A stretch of 64,000 nucleotides of DNA, taken from the NCBI GenBank assembly GCA_023053685.1, contig JALIGW010000014.1:18950308-19014307 (forward strand), in the 5' to 3' direction. Positions 29,831 through 42,317 of the stretch are shown piece by piece. The position numbers were made by a program, and so were the translations under genes. Each line of letters begins with the position of its first letter. The stretch's first letter is position 1. The notes beneath the pieces were generated by a model that saw only the letters and a program-made list of their open reading frames with translations, was not told the origin of the DNA and did not search any database. This DNA comes from Diadophis punctatus similis. Lineage: Eukaryota > Chordata > Lepidosauria > Squamata > Dipsadidae.

Positions 29831-30858
29831 TAATTTTTAGCCTTGATACTTACAGGGTTGCTGGGAGGGGAAAATTTTCTCTGCCTTGTAGGTAAAGCAA
29901 GTAATACAAACTATATCAGTGTGGTGGACAAAAATGGGGTTAAATTTATTACAGCTCTCTACAGTGCAGACATTTAACAGTTTAATTTCTCAAAGCAGTG
30001 TTTTGAGCTATGCATAAGCTACAGTAAGAGTGGGGATTAGAGTTTCAAACTTTTAAAAACAATTTTTGCCTGTATCATCAGTATGATTAAAGATTCCTGT
30101 AGGATTTTTTTCCCATCTACTCCAATAGCAAGAGCCATTGTCACTGGTGCATCCCTGCAGAGAGTAATAGCAAATTGTATTCTTAAAGCTACATATATCA
30201 CCCATTTGGAACCCAGTATTGACTCTTTCCCTCCCTAATGGGAGAAACCATACGGTTTTGGGGCCCTGGTGCACCTTTCGCCATTTCTGTTTGTGCATTC
30301 TTGACCTGTGGCTACCCCAAGGGCAGTAGCCGTGAATATGTTGCTACTCCTGGGTGCTGTGTAATTGAAGTTCTAGTAAATGTATTTAGGAGCATAATTC
30401 AGGATTGCTTTTAATTTGAACTGCCACATGCTCCTATTATACCAAATAGGAACGCTGTTAAATAATAGCTGGCTCTAGAAATGCAGTAATATATTCCTGA
30501 GCCGAACATAGTAAGAGGCTTTGACTGATATAATTGTCCACCTTGCTTTCCTCTTTCCCTTCTTTTTTTGATACGTCTGTAACACCTGGGTTCCCATGGA
30601 AAGGCTGTATTTGGAATAACACTGATTCACGGTTGCCCTTTTAAATGTGGACTCTGCCCTTTTTGATTAGGTAACCACTTGTTTGTCTTCGGTTTGAAAG
30701 AGAGTTAACTGAATTTGCTTAGCTTTAAGGAGAGCTTTGAGATGAAGGGATAATTTGCTGCTTTGGCAATATCGCTCACTTCTGAATGTTAAATGTTTCG
30801 CCAGCCCTCTGGGCAAAACATTCTGAAATAGCATCTTTCATTTTGCAAACACTCCAGT
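29831..30858. other. Non-coding, no feature seen
   Basis: No repeat or gene recognised. Confidence 0.5.
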
Positions 30859-30875
30859 AAGAAAGGTGCATAATG

Positions 30876-31835
30876 GCTCCCCAAAAGGATTTCCCCAGTG
30901 GAAGCGGTTATTTACCCAAATCTATTAAGTGATAAGACACTAATAACCTACCAACAAGTATTGGATGATTATGATAATCTTAAAATAAAACAAGATCTTA
31001 ACGAGTCTGGTGTACAACTAGATTGGTGGCACTATCTGCAGGTCCAATCTAGATATAGTAAAGATAAACAACTTGGTTTCCAAAATATGAACGGCCTAGA
31101 TAAAATATTATTAGGTACTGATGAAAAAGTATTATCGAAACTATATAGTTATCTGTTAGAATATAAATTGTTTGAAGAAACTGTTAAAGGGTCAATGATA
31201 GCTTGGGCCCAAAATTTTGGGTATAATATACATCTCTTCGAATGGGACAAAATTTGGGAACAGAACTACAAATTAACTTTGGCAATACCATATAAAGAGA
31301 ACATCTATAAAATGTTTTATAGATGGCATCTTCCTCCAGCCCGACTGGCAAAAAATTTACTAAAATATCTCCTAAATGCTGGAAATGTAAGCTAGAAAAT
31401 GGAACATATTATCACCTTTGGTGGACTTGCCCTCAGGTGAGAATATTTTGGAATAAGGTTAAAATTATAATAGAACAAATTATAGCACAAAGTCTTGAAT
31501 TAAAACCAGAATTATTTTTATTAGGCATATTCAGGGGAAAATTTGATGAAGAAGATAGATATTTAATACTGCACATTATTACAACTGCCAGAATTACTTA
31601 CGCACAAACTTGGAAATTGGATTCAATGCCAACAATGATAACTGTGGTTAATAAAATCTTGGAAGTAGCAGAGATGTGCAAGTTAACGATGGAAATTCAG
31701 GACAAAGAAGAGACAGATTTTTATAAAACGTGGGATAGATGGTATAATTGGCTTGGACAAAAAAATACAGAAATCTATTATAGTATAACTTCTTGCAACG
31801 ATATAAGAAACTGTAGTTTATCCCATATACTATGA
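30876..31835 (+). pseudogene. L1 ORF2 C-terminal remnant, second copy
   Basis: The first reading (to 31395) has VQLDWWHYLQVQSRYSKD, SMIAWAQNFGYN and NIYKMFYRWHLPPARLAK. A frameshift near 31330-31360 leads into KCWKCKLENGTYYHLWWTCP (Cys-rich motif), ELFLLGIFRG and WDRWYNWLGQK. Together they cover about the last 300 residues of ORF2, without the RT core. Confidence 0.85.
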
Positions 31836-31892
31836 TATAATACTTTATCTCACTATCTGATTGAAGTCATGTTTGTAAAACAGTAGGATTAA

Positions 31893-31897
31893 AGATG

Positions 31898-31981
<84 letters not shown>
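31893..31981. repeat. (TA)n microsatellite in the L1 3' UTR
   Basis: About 44 uninterrupted TA units followed by cacacaaatac. Confidence 0.95.
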
Positions 31982-31986
<5 letters not shown>

Positions 31987-32626
31987 AATACTTATACATA
32001 CATATATTGTGCGAGTAAATCTGAATTGGGTAAAATAGCTGTAGAAATAAAAGTTGACATTCCAATAGACATAGTTTATAAGAAGATAAGATTTATAATG
32101 TATAAATATAGATATAATATATAATTGAGTGTATAAAGATTAATATTAATAGCTAATAGGCTGTTAAAGAAGCATAATTTCACTGTTATGGTTTGTATTA
32201 GTTGGCGTTATGTTTGTAGTTGATTGCGTATGTTATTTGCTTACTGTAGTGTTTCTACAGTTCTTTTATTTGTTTTTTTCTGTTTTTGTTTTTGTTTGTG
32301 TTTGTTGTGTTTTTAAAGGAAAATTCAATAAATATTATTTTATTAAAAAAAAGAAAGAAAGGTGCATAATGACACAGGAATGAAACGGGCATGAAAAATG
32401 TACAGGCCAGGAAGTATTTCTGATACTTGGGTGAGGCTAATAAAATGCATCCAAATAAACATTTCATACATGGCAAAGTATGTAGCAATTTTAATACAAA
32501 GTTCCATCTGGCCAATTTTTTGCTGGGATAAAATAGGGCATTTCTTATGTTTGAGTATGTAGTGTGGGGGGGGGGGTCTGCATTCGTAATTTATAATCCA
32601 GAGCTTAGAAACATGGATAGAACAAG

Positions 32627-32874
32627 GGTAATAGCAATAGCACTTAGACTTATATACCGCTTTATAGTGCTTTACAGTCCTCTCTAAGCGGTTTACAGAG
32701 TTCAGCCTATTGCCCCCAACAATCTGGGTCCTCATTTTACCCACCTTGGAAGGATGGAAGGCTGAGTCAACCTTGAGCCGGTGGGATTTGAACAGCTGAA
32801 CTGCTGAACTAGCAGTCAGCTGAAGTAGGTTGCAGTGCTGCTTTTAACCACTGCGCCACTTCGGTACAATTTCA
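32627..32874 (-). mobile_element. tRNA-derived squamate SINE (CTATTG tail), reverse
   Basis: Reverse complement of the SINE at 15772: tail aatagcaatagc on the left, then gcggtttacagagttcagcc, and the pol III A-box region (ccactgcgcca) on the right. Confidence 0.87.
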
Positions 32875-33465
32875 ACATCTGGTTATAAAAAAACCAACTC
32901 TGATATTCCCATAAAATGTTCTTTTTTAAATTCAGATGAAGATGTTTTTGCTTCTTTAAAGAGCTCACCTTTTTAAATCCCTGGTGTTACACAGGAAATT
33001 CCTGGTTAAGTTTGCCTTTGCATTTAGAGGCAACATAGTAGTTATAGTTCTTTACTGAAGAGAATTTAGGTGGAGCCTTAGATGGTATGCTGATATATTA
33101 TATAAAAACATAAATTAGGGACTGGGAAATACAAATGACTACATAATTTTTGTATAATATTTTTGGAGTGGTATCTTTGGTAACAAAGACAGCTTTATAC
33201 CCTCAATAATGTTATAATTTAAATATTAATCCGCCAAAGACCATAGGGTCATTTTAAGGAGAATAATGTTGCTGGCTCCCCCCATTTATGCTCTCTTCAT
33301 TCCCTAAGCATTCAAACACTCTTTGAGAGATATGTTACAGTAGTATTAAGAACTGATTAAGATCCTAATCATGGCATTTGATTTGGGTATAGTTGTGACA
33401 AGTAAATTTCCTCAAAATGAAAATGGAGGTCTGTGCTTTAACAGTTCAGAAATCATTTTCTTTAA
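32875..33465. other. Non-coding, no feature seen
   Basis: No repeat or gene recognised. Confidence 0.5.
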
Positions 33466-33690
33466 TTGTGCTTGATTCTCGGAGAGTGCGTGGACAAGTT
33501 CCTACAGTTTTCTTGGCAAGGTTCTTCAGAAGTGGTTTGCCATTGCTTCCTTCCTGGGGCTGAGAGAGTGTGACTGGCCCAAGGTCCCCGAGCCAGTTTT
33601 GTGCCCATGGCAGGCCTAAAAGGCATGGATGGTCTCGTGGTTTCTAGCCTGATACCTTAAGCACTACACCAAACTGGCACTCTCAATAAG
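33466..33690 (-). mobile_element. tRNA-derived SINE, second type, copy 1
   Basis: On the minus strand it starts gagtgccagtttggtgtagt with a tRNA-like head (B-box region is diverged). It is followed by ctgggccagtcac-like body (plus strand gtgactggcccaaggtcccc) and ttgccaagaaaactgtagga. A second copy is ~0.8 kb away at 34490. Confidence 0.75.
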
Positions 33691-33750
33691 CCCAGAATAA
33701 ATTATGCTAAATATATGTATATTTGGCCTATTGTTATTTTTCAAGAAATA

Positions 33751-34135
33751 CAGGTAGTCCTCAACTTACGACTACAATTGAGCCCAAAATTTATGTTGTT
33801 AAGTGAGAAATTTGCTAAGTGAGTTTGCTCCATTTTACGACTTTTCTTGCCACATTTGTTAAGTGAATCACTGCAGTTCTTAAATTAGTAACATGGTTGT
33901 TAAGTGAATGTGGTTTCCCCATTGACTTTGCTTGTCAGAAGATCACAAAAGGGGACTCTGGGACACTGCAACCATCATAAATGTGAGTCAGTTGTCAAGC
34001 ATCCAAACGTAAATCGTGACCATAGGGATGCTGCCACAGTCATAAATGTGAAAAATGGCCATAAATCATTTTTTAAAGTGCCGTTGTAACTTTGAATGGT
34101 CACTAAGTGAACTGTTATAAGTCTAGGACTATCTG
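33751..34135 (+). mobile_element. CAGGTAGTCC MITE, full length
   Basis: caggtagtcctcaacttacg to gtctaggactatctg, flanked by TA, 385 bp. Confidence 0.85.
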
Positions 34136-34489
34136 TAATAGCAAAACCTCTATCCTGAAGACTATTTCAATTTAAAACACCTTGTTCTAGAATTATTCTT
34201 ATTCATCATCTGTCTGGGTCTCTGTGCTGCACCTATTGAATATCACCCGTAGCTTTGGTGCGAGTTGGAGGTTCGTTTTAACTATTATGGCATCCTTCTT
34301 ATAAATCTGGTCTGATCTAGTGTTAGGCCCCCTCAGGCCCCGATGCTGGCAGAATGGTGCCCTAGAAAGCTTAATATCTTTGCCTTAAAGAGTTTTATTG
34401 CCACTGAGACAAAATTATTGCCTCTACAGCTGGCAAATTGATCTGGATGTCATTTGGGCAGACACACTAATATATTTGTTGAGGAAGAT
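34136..34489. other. Non-coding, no feature seen
   Basis: No repeat or gene recognised. Confidence 0.45.
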
Positions 34490-34719
34490 TTTCTTTCTTC
34501 CGTGCAATCCTGTCCAACTCTCAGAGACTCTCTAGACAAGTCCCTGCAGTTTTCTTGGCAAGGTTTTTCAGAAGTGGCTTGCCATTGCTTCCTTCCTGGG
34601 GCTGAGAGAGTGACTGGCCCAAGGTCCCCCAGCTGACATCTTGCCAAAGGCAGGACCAGAAGTCATGGTTTCACAATTTCTGGCTTGGTGCCTTAAGCAT
34701 ACAGCAAACTGGCTCTCAT
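34490..34719 (-). mobile_element. tRNA-derived SINE, second type, copy 2
   Basis: Same family and orientation as 33466-33690, sharing tcttggcaaggttttt and gaagtggcttgccattgctt blocks, with independent substitutions. Confidence 0.75.
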
Positions 34720-34978
34720 AGTAATTATGCTAAATAATGTGTGTGTTTGGCATATAGTGTTCAGGAGTAGATGAGTTTTGGATAGAGTCATTGGAAGGCA
34801 GAGGAGTAATGGCGTAGTGTATTTGGCAATGGCCAGGCATTGAAGTAGTGCACGGTTGCAGGGAGCAGTGGTAGAGAAGAGAAGACGAGTTGTATAAATA
34901 AATTGACATTTCAACTATTCAAAATTTGTGAAGTTGTTTCTAAAAAAACTTTGAAATTAGGCCATTCTTAATATATTT

Positions 34979-35019
<41 letters not shown>

Positions 35020-35046
35020 AGGGAGGGAGGGAGGGAGGGAGGGAGG

Positions 35047-35120
<74 letters not shown>
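34979..35120 (+). repeat. (GA)n / (GGGA)n microsatellite
   Basis: A GA run, a gggaggga run and another GA run, about 140 bp of pure purine. Confidence 0.95.
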
Positions 35121-35122
<2 letters not shown>

Positions 35123-35158
35123 CCTCAGAGATCTGGAATGGTGTAAGAGACCCTATAG

Positions 35159-35530
35159 CCGTGATGGCGAACCTATGGCACGGGTGCCAGAAGTGGCACG
35201 TGGAGCCATATCAGTGGGCACGCGAGCTCAGGTCCGGCGCGCATGTGCGTACCGGCCGGCTGATTTTCGGGCCTTCTGGGCCCACTGGGAGTCAGGAAAC
35301 AGGCTGTTTCCAGCCTCCAGAGGGGGTGGGGAAGGCCGTTTTCGCCCTCCCCAGGCTCCTAGAAGCCTGGAGAGAGCAAAAAATGGGTGTGCCATTGCAT
35401 GCTGGGAGTGGGGGGGTCATACGCGCATGCGCAGGGGTGCATGGAATTATGGATGTGGGCACGCACACACGTGATCCCACGCATCCCCCCCCTTTTTGGC
35501 ACGCGAACCAAAAAAGGTTCGCCATCACTG
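35159..35530. mobile_element. hAT MITE, GATGGCGAACC family, copy 2
   Basis: An exact 8-bp duplication ccctatag (35151-35158, 35531-35538) flanks cgtgatggcgaacctatggc and aaggttcgccatcactg. The 372-bp copy has a different GC-rich interior from the 568-bp copy. Confidence 0.9.
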
Positions 35531-36027
35531 CCCTATAGTATACCATTCCAGACAAATGCCTGTCCAATCTCTTCTTGAAAACCTCCAGTGATGGAGCACC
35601 CACAACTTCTGGAGGCAAGTCGTTCCACTGATTCATTGTTTTCACTGTCAGGAAGTTTCTCTTTAGTTCTAGGGGTTGCTTCTCTCTTTTACAATCTCCC
35701 ACTCTACTTCTTGCCCTGCCCTCAGATGCTTTGGAGGATAGGTCGACCCGACCCCCTCATCTCTGTGACAGCCCCTCAAGTACCAGAAGACAGCTATCAT
35801 GTCACCCCTAATCCTTCTCTTCATTAGGCTAGACATACCCAGTTCCCTCAACTGTTCATCATACTTTTAGCTTCCACACCCTTTATCATCTTTGTCACTC
35901 TTCTCTGCATTCTTTCTAGACTCTTAACATCTTTTCTGTGTCATAGTCACCAAATCTAGATGGAGTATTCAAAGTGTTACCAGTGCAGCATAAAGTGGTA
36001 CTAACAGTCTATGTGATCTTGATACTA

Positions 36028-36353
36028 CAGGTAGTCCTCAACTTACAACAGTTCATTTTTCACTCTTACAGCCATTGAAGCATCCCCAGGGTCATGTGAT
36101 CAAAATTTGGAGACTCATATTTATGAAGGTTGCAGCATCCCAGGGTTGTGTGAGCCCCTTTTGCGACCTTCTCACAAGCAAAGTCAAATGGGGAAGCCAG
36201 GTTCACTTAACAACTGTGTTACTTAACAATTGCAATGATTCACTTAACAACTGTGGCAAGAAAGGTCATAAAATGGGCCAAAACTCAATTAACAAATGTC
36301 TTAGCAACAGAAATTTTGGGGCTGAATTGTGATTGTAAGTCGAGGACTACCTG
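36028..36353 (-). mobile_element. CAGGTAGTCC MITE
   Basis: Both termini present (caggtagtcctcaacttaca, gtaagtcgaggactacctg), TA-flanked, 326 bp. Confidence 0.85.
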
Positions 36354-36357
36354 TATC

Positions 36358-36425
36358 TTTGATAGCCACCTTGAGTCACCATTTGCAAGTAGGCGGCAAT
36401 ATATATTTTCTAAATAATAATAATA
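36358..36425 (+). repeat. L2-type 3' tail with (AAT)n
   Basis: caccttgagtcacc ... aggcggcaatatatatttt followed by aataataataat. It is a short degenerate LINE end. Confidence 0.55.
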
Positions 36426-36640
36426 ATCCTTCTGTTGATGCAGCCTAAGACTTCATTGGCTTTTTTTCTTTGCAGCAGCACACTGCTGTCTCACATGTAA
36501 GTGATTTAGTGATTGTCCATTAGGACTCCAAGCTCCCTCTCAGTTACTACTGTTGAGCCAGGTGCCACCTATTCTATACCTGTGCATTTGGTTTTTCTTA
36601 GTGCAAGACCTTACTTTTCTCACCACTGAACTGCATATAA

Positions 36641-37699
36641 AATTACTGTTAAATTCAAAACAGAAGCTGTTGTTTCTTGTCATTCTGTTTCTGGAATGAA
36701 TTGTTAGTGATATGATATGCTAATAAGCGTCTGACTATCTCTTCTGAATAATATTTCCAAATTATATATTAGATAAGAGGATTTGTTGCTGTGCCACCTT
36801 TGAGGAATGATTGGGTATGGGGAAAGTGCATCGCTGTTTGGCTAGACACTCTGATTAACATTTCCAAATTCTGTTGGATAAGGAATTTTTCTTGCCAAGT
36901 AAATTTCAGGGAGTATTAATGACGAGGTAGGGCAAAGAGTGATTAGTAGTGTATGGACAGTTTGCCATTTCCAACAATCTCATGTCTGCTAAAAACGTTG
37001 TATGTGGCATAATTGGGCTAGAATGAAAAAAAAAGAGCCAAACTAGAAATGTGGCTGTAGGCATTGTACTTCGCTAATACTTCTTAAGATAGAATAATTA
37101 TTTAGGATTAACTCTTATAAAAACAACTAAACTGTTATTTTCTGATACAGATTGAATGATGTGTGTATTGAAATGGGCTTTTTAAGAAAATTGTTGGTAG
37201 ACACTCAGTCTCAACCCTGTGTTTGGTGTTTAGAAGCTAAACGTTTTATTGCTAAATCTTTTCAGTGAATGTGCTAAATCCTCTCATTTTCTTTTGTTTA
37301 GGGATTTTGTGTTTTAATTGCAGCAGACAGACATGATTTGTTCAGTCTTGGTCCTTAAAATTGCATGCCAAGTTCTTTTCTGTCTTCTCTGAAATGAAAA
37401 ACATATAGAGCAAAGTGTGACTAATTGTGTCTAGATTTCAGTGTTTAAGAGTGAAGGGATATATTTTCATGAAGATAACTGTACTCAGAATGAGAGTAGA
37501 AAATATCTATAGCCACTGAAATTAATAGTCGTTTTCCAAAAATTTCATTTCTACAGTAAACAAAGCTGATAAATCAATTAAGAGGAATTAAAAATATGTG
37601 GGTATGTTGTTTTTATATAAATATTTATTTGATACATTTTTTGGGATCCTGTTCCAGTTTGATGACATTTCCAAAAGATTCTTAAAAACAATGTTCATA
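36641..37699. other. Non-coding, no feature seen
   Basis: About 1 kb of A/T-rich, apparently unique DNA. Confidence 0.5.
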
Positions 37700-38013
37700 C
37701 TAAAACCCAATAATAATTGCAATCCCCAAACAATTGGAGTATCACTTGAACACTGTAGGCATTGACAAATTCATCATCAGTCAATTGCAAAAGGCAGCTT
37801 TATTTGGAACAGCTTACATCTTTAACACCAACAACGTGAAAAACATCTGCCATCCCAGGTTCTTGGAAAGGACTTGATAGGTGGATAAAAATGCCAAATC
37901 CAGTCTAAACGTCTGTGTGAGAAACCATAATTACAAAGCAAGTCCAACGAGAAGAAAAAGAATGTAACAATTCTGGAAAGAACAAAATCCAGAATCAGAA
38001 AGAACAGAACAAA
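37700..38013 (+). mobile_element. R4/Dong-clade LINE, 3' fragment
   Basis: It matches the terminal codons (gcaatccccaaacaattgga, tcagtcaattgcaaaaggca) and a 3' UTR (cagtctaaac) that is also found at 42230-42310. Its truncation point lies after aataataatt, again at an AAT repeat. Confidence 0.72.
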
Positions 38014-38021
38014 GGCTAGAA

Positions 38022-38335
38022 CCGTGATGGCGAACCTATGGCACATGTGTCACAGGTGGCACGCAGCGCCCTCTCTGTGGGCACGCGAGCCATCACCCTA
38101 GTTCAGCGCCACCACGCATGCGCGTACGCTTCCCGCTGGCCAACTGGCCATCGGGTCTTTGTCACACACATGCAGGGGGTGGGGCGCGTGTGCCCCCCCC
38201 CCACGTGTGCATGCGTGGGGGCAGGGCGCATGTGTGGGGGCCGCACGCAAATTGCATTTTGGCCATTCGGGTGCGCATGTGCGCATTCACGCGCATGCTT
38301 TGGCCACTTTCTCTGGAAAAGGTTGGCCATCACTG
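38022..38335. mobile_element. hAT MITE, GATGGCGAACC family, copy 3
   Basis: An exact 8-bp duplication ggctagaa (38014-38021, 38336-38343) flanks the 314-bp copy. The right terminus has ggttggccatcactg (one change from the others). Interior is CpG- and gcgcatg-rich. Confidence 0.9.
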
Positions 38336-39463
38336 GGCTAGAAGATCAATGTTGATGTATATTATCGAATAAAGAAGTGACTTGGTAGAACTGCAGGGAT
38401 ACAAAGATACTGCAAAGAAACCAAAGCCTTGCCAGAAAAAGCTCAGATTGTAGAGGCAAACCAGGGGGAGTCAGCAGCAGAGGAAGCCACCATACTTATT
38501 GAATTCTTTTCATTCCCAAACCCAGCATCCTCTCCTCTGCCTTCTCAGAAAAAACAAAGACTTCTAAAGAAATAGAAGAATTGAAACAAAGAATGATTGA
38601 GCATCTAGGACAGCACAAAAATAACTCAATAAGGTTGCTTGCGTTGAAGAAACAGCTAGCACAAGTATTGGAAGATGCCAATACCTTAATATCAAATATA
38701 AACAGTAGCTCACTTCAAGAAACAAACCAACTAATTTACAGCATGGCTGCAGTTATATCTCAATATCTGGATTGCAATATCAATAAAGAAGAAAAAAAGT
38801 CAAACAGAGCATCACCAAAATGGAAGATTTGACTGGGAAATAAGATCAGCATGCTAAGATCAAATGCATGCAAGCTAGAACAGATGAATAAAAGAAGCTG
38901 AAGAACAAGAAGATCAAAGAATACCTGATCAATACTTAAGAAAGCTCTGGAAATAATAAAGTAGCAAATAATAGCTATAGCCAAGAAGATCAGCAAATAC
39001 AAAGGTCAAGTTGCCCATTTGGGAGTCCCTTTGGGAGTTGGGCGGCATATAAATTTGAACAATAAATAAATAAATTATAGGCAATTTTCTTTCAGTCAAA
39101 TCAAACGTTTCCACCACTTTACCATCTATGGAGAGATTACAATGAACCAGTCAACACCTGACAAGAAGAAAGAATCCAAAGAAAATACAGCAAAAATGTA
39201 TAGGTAGACAAAAATAAAATAAAAGTGTGAAATGAAAGAACTTGGAAAAAGAGCAGAAATGGTGGAAAAAAGGTAAGAATTAGTCAGCGCCAGGTGAAGA
39301 TGTTTTTTGCATGTTTTTTGGTTGAAACATCTGACTGGTGTACACCCACCAAGCAGTTTAACAACATACTGCAAGCAGATGCAATTGAAGATTGGTTAAC
39401 ACCTACCTGATAATGAAAGATTAAAAGGGGGGGGGGCTGCACCAGGCAACTACAGATCAATTA

Positions 39464-40452
39464 CCGTATTTTTCGGAGTATAAGACGCACCTTAGTTTTG
39501 GGGGAGGAAAACAAGGGGAAAAGGCCTCTGCCTCCCAGCAATTTGCCAAACAGCAAACAGCACAGATGATATACACTGTTTGCTGTGTATTTCTGTGTGT
39601 GTGTGCCTGACCCATAGAAATAGCAAGAATTGGAGAAATGTACATTATGCCAGAAAGTTTTCTTACATGTAACCACACTAACTCCTCCCAATTATTTAAA
39701 TAGATCTACAAGGTAAGTCAGGATTTAACTCTAATACTAAACAGGACACTGTTACATTTCATACTATACTTGTACAGAGCTGTTAAAATTAATTAAAATT
39801 TCTGGAAGTATACATTATTCTCTATTATTTAAAAGAAGATACAATAGCACTAGGCCTCTTCAGAGCAAGCATTTGTTTTAAAAAGCTTCTTTATTTTGTT
39901 AAGTTGTCTAGATTACAGGGTTCTCCAACCTTGGCAACTTTAAGACTTGTGGACTTCAACTCCCAGAATTCCACAGCCAGCAAAGCTAATAAAGCTGGCT
40001 GTGGAATTCTGGGAGTTGAAGTCCACAAGTCTTAAAATTGCCAAGGTTGGAGACCCCTGGCTCTAGAACAATAATAAAGCAGTCTTTAAAAAATAAGTCT
40101 AATAATTTGAACATTCTACAGACATTTATAGTTATTCACTTACCCCCTTCCATCCAGTTCAGTAGAAAATAAAAATCTGTGTGTCTCTCCCAGCTATTTG
40201 CCTCTTTGCAGCTAGTTTCACTTTCATTTTAGCACGTGGCAAATCAGCTGGGGTTCGGGAAGCTGCTAATGACTTGCTTGACTTAACAGGCTCTTCCCTG
40301 TTTGCTGCAAACAGGTAAATTGCTGGAAGACAGGGGCCAAAGGTTGGGGGTGGCTGGATGGGTGGATGGGTGGGGCTACATTCGGTGTATAAGACGCACC
40401 CAAGTTTTCACCCTCTCTTGGGGAGTAAAAAGGTATACTCCGAAAAATACGA
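39464..40452. mobile_element. TA-flanked 1-kb element, CCGTATTTTTCGG family, copy A
   Basis: Termini ccgtatttttcggagtataa and actccgaaaaatacga with TA on both sides (39462-39463, 40453-40454); 989 bp. Subterminal gacgcacc and gtgtataagacgcacccaag repeats. No transposase ORF is convincing. A homologous copy at 59901-60895 lets insertions be recognised: a palindromic hAT MITE is present only here. Confidence 0.85.
39915..40059. mobile_element. Palindromic hAT MITE inside the CCGTATTTTTCGG element
   Basis: Arms ccttggcaactttaagactt ... and complement with an internal ggctg loop. The homologous element at 60395-60420 has an empty site (tctagaac), which reads tctagatt on the left and tctagaac on the right here, so an 8-bp duplication with two later changes. 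Confidence 0.85.
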
Positions 40453-40908
40453 TATCTTGTAATTGCACACTGAAGTCAAGAAGAAGGTTAGAAGTGAATA
40501 CATCGTGAGAGTGATGAGAGAGATTTTAAAGTCTAAACTCAGTGGAGGAAATATCATTAAGACAATTAATACCGAGGCAGTTCTAGTCATTAGATACATA
40601 ACTGGAATAATGGACTGAAGTCAAGCAGAACGAAAAGCCCTAGATAGGAAAACCAGAAAAAATAATGACAATGAATCATGCCCTTCATCCTTCAAGCGAT
40701 GTTGACAGACTTTACTTACCTAGGAAAATAGGTGGGTGTGGGATGTTGCAAGTACATCAAACAGTTGAAGAAGAACAAAAGGCTTTGGGAGAATATTGGA
40801 AGGCCATGAAGAAGATGCGCTGTAGCTAATGGACCATGAAGCTTACGGAGAGGCCACAATGGCCTACAAAAAAAGACCAAATGAAAAATAAAAAAAGAGT
40901 GCAAAGTA

Positions 40909-41296
40909 TAGGTAGTCCTCAACTTACGATCACAATTGAGCCCACAATTTATTTTGCTGAGAAATTTGTTAAGTGAGTTTTGCCCCATTTTATAACTTTT
41001 CCCACCAGAGTTTTAAGTTAATCACTGCAGTTGTTAAATTAGTAACACGTTATTAAGTGAATCTAGCTTCCCCATTGACTTTGGTTGTCAGAAGTTCGCA
41101 AAATATGATCATATGGCCCTGGCACACTTAAATCATCATAAATATGAACCAGTTGTCAAGCATCTGAATGTAAATCATGACCATAGGGCTACTGCAACTG
41201 TCATACGTTTGAAAAATGGTCTTAAGTCACTCTCTTCAGTGCTGTTGTAACTTCAAATGATCACTAAATGAACTGTTGTAAGTCGAAGACTACCTG
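40909..41296 (+). mobile_element. CAGGTAGTCC MITE, full length, inside R4
   Basis: 388 bp, TA-flanked (40907-40908, 41297-41298); left terminus carries one change (taggtagtcc). Inserted in the decayed R4 coding region. Confidence 0.85.
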
Positions 41297-42006
41297 TATT
41301 ACAAAGTGTAAAAAAAACCTAGCAGGTAAAGCAGATAACAAGAAAACCTGGCAATGGCCACGAGCAGTAAAGTTGAATAAAGAGGCAGAGGGGCTAATTC
41401 GGGCTGCAGAACCGAAGCCTTAAAGATTAAATGCACACAAAGCCAGAATTGGGAAGACAGCAAAAGACAGCAAATGCCGCCACTGCAAAGAACCTGAAGA
41501 AGCTGTGGACCACCTAGTTAGCTGTTGCAAGAAGATCACACAGACTGACTACAAACAAACGGCATGACAAAGTAGCAACAATGGTGGATTGGAAGATCTG
41601 CAAGAAAGACTATTTGTCTGTAAGCAAGAACTGGTGGGACCTCAAAGTAGGAAAAAAGTAATAGAAAATGAAGAAACGAATGTGCTCTGAGACTTACCTG
41701 CCCCATAACACCCCAGACGTTACAGTTGTTGAGAAGAAAGACAAAAAAGTCTGGATAGTGGATGTTGCAGTACTTGGAGACAGCAGAATAAGAGAAAGAA
41801 CTGGAAAAAAACCACAAAATACAAAGAGCTGCATATAAAAGTAGAATGACTGTGGCAAAAGAGAACAAAGGTAGTACCAACAGTAGTAGGTACTATTACT
41901 ATCCCAAAACGAATACCACCAGCATTGATAAAGTCACCATCAGTCAATTGCAAAAGGCAGCTTTAGTTTGGAGCATCTGACATCCTGTGGTGTTATCTTT
42001 AATACC

Positions 42007-42232
42007 ATAAAACAATAGCAATAGCATATACCGCTTCACAGGGCTTTATAGGCCTCTCTAAGCGGTTTACGGAATCAGCATATTGCCCTCAACAATCTGG
42101 GTCCTCATTTTACGACCTTGGAAGGATGGAAGGCTGAGTCAACCTTGAGCTGGTCAGGATCGAACTACTGGCAGTCAGCAGAAGTAGCCTGCAGTACTAC
42201 ATTCTAACGACTGTGCCTCCACCATGGCTCAT
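42007..42232 (-). mobile_element. tRNA-derived squamate SINE (CTATTG tail), reverse, diverged
   Basis: Same family as 15772 and 32627 (aatagcaatagc, ctctctaagcggtttac, gaaggctgagtcaacc). It interrupts the R4 3' UTR. Confidence 0.83.
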
Positions 42233-42317
42233 ACAACATCTGCTAATAACATCTGCCTATCCCAGGTCCTTGGGAAGAACTCAACAGCTGGATAAAAATA
42301 CCAAGTTCAGTCTAAAC

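Larger units (their letters stand above)
30876..32354 (+). mobile_element. 5'-truncated L1 LINE, second copy
   Basis: An exact 17-bp duplication (aagaaaggtgcataatg at 30859-30875 and 32355-32371) marks the insertion. It has ORF2 C-terminal sequence, a 3' UTR with a (TA)n run and an aataaa-like end followed by A-rich tail. It is closely related to the L1 at 1528. Confidence 0.9.
35121..36640 (-). mobile_element. CR1 LINE fragment, reverse, with three later insertions
   Basis: Minus-strand ORF2 C-terminal text is recognisable (MSSLMKRRIRGDMIAVFWYLRG and, further 5', the SQQC-type region near 36480). It is interrupted by a hAT MITE (35159-35530), a CAGGTAGTCC MITE (36028-36353) and an L2-type tail (36358-36425). 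It is more diverged than the CR1 copies at the left of the window. Confidence 0.78.
38344..42310 (+). pseudogene. R4/Dong-clade LINE, long decayed copy
   Basis: In order: ELKQRMIEHLGQ and LQETNQLIYSMAAVISQYL (38580-38830), matching residues 173-240 of the intact protein. These are followed by PGNYRSI (about 39445), then after a 1-kb insertion VRVMREILKSKLSGGN (about 40510) and LHPSSDVDRLYLPRK (about 40685). After a MITE come CRHCKEPEEAVDHLVSCC (about 41475) and TPDVTVVEKKDKKVWIVDVA (about 41710, endonuclease). Much of the RT including motifs A-C is deleted. Stops are frequent. A SINE splits the 3' end. Confidence 0.82.
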
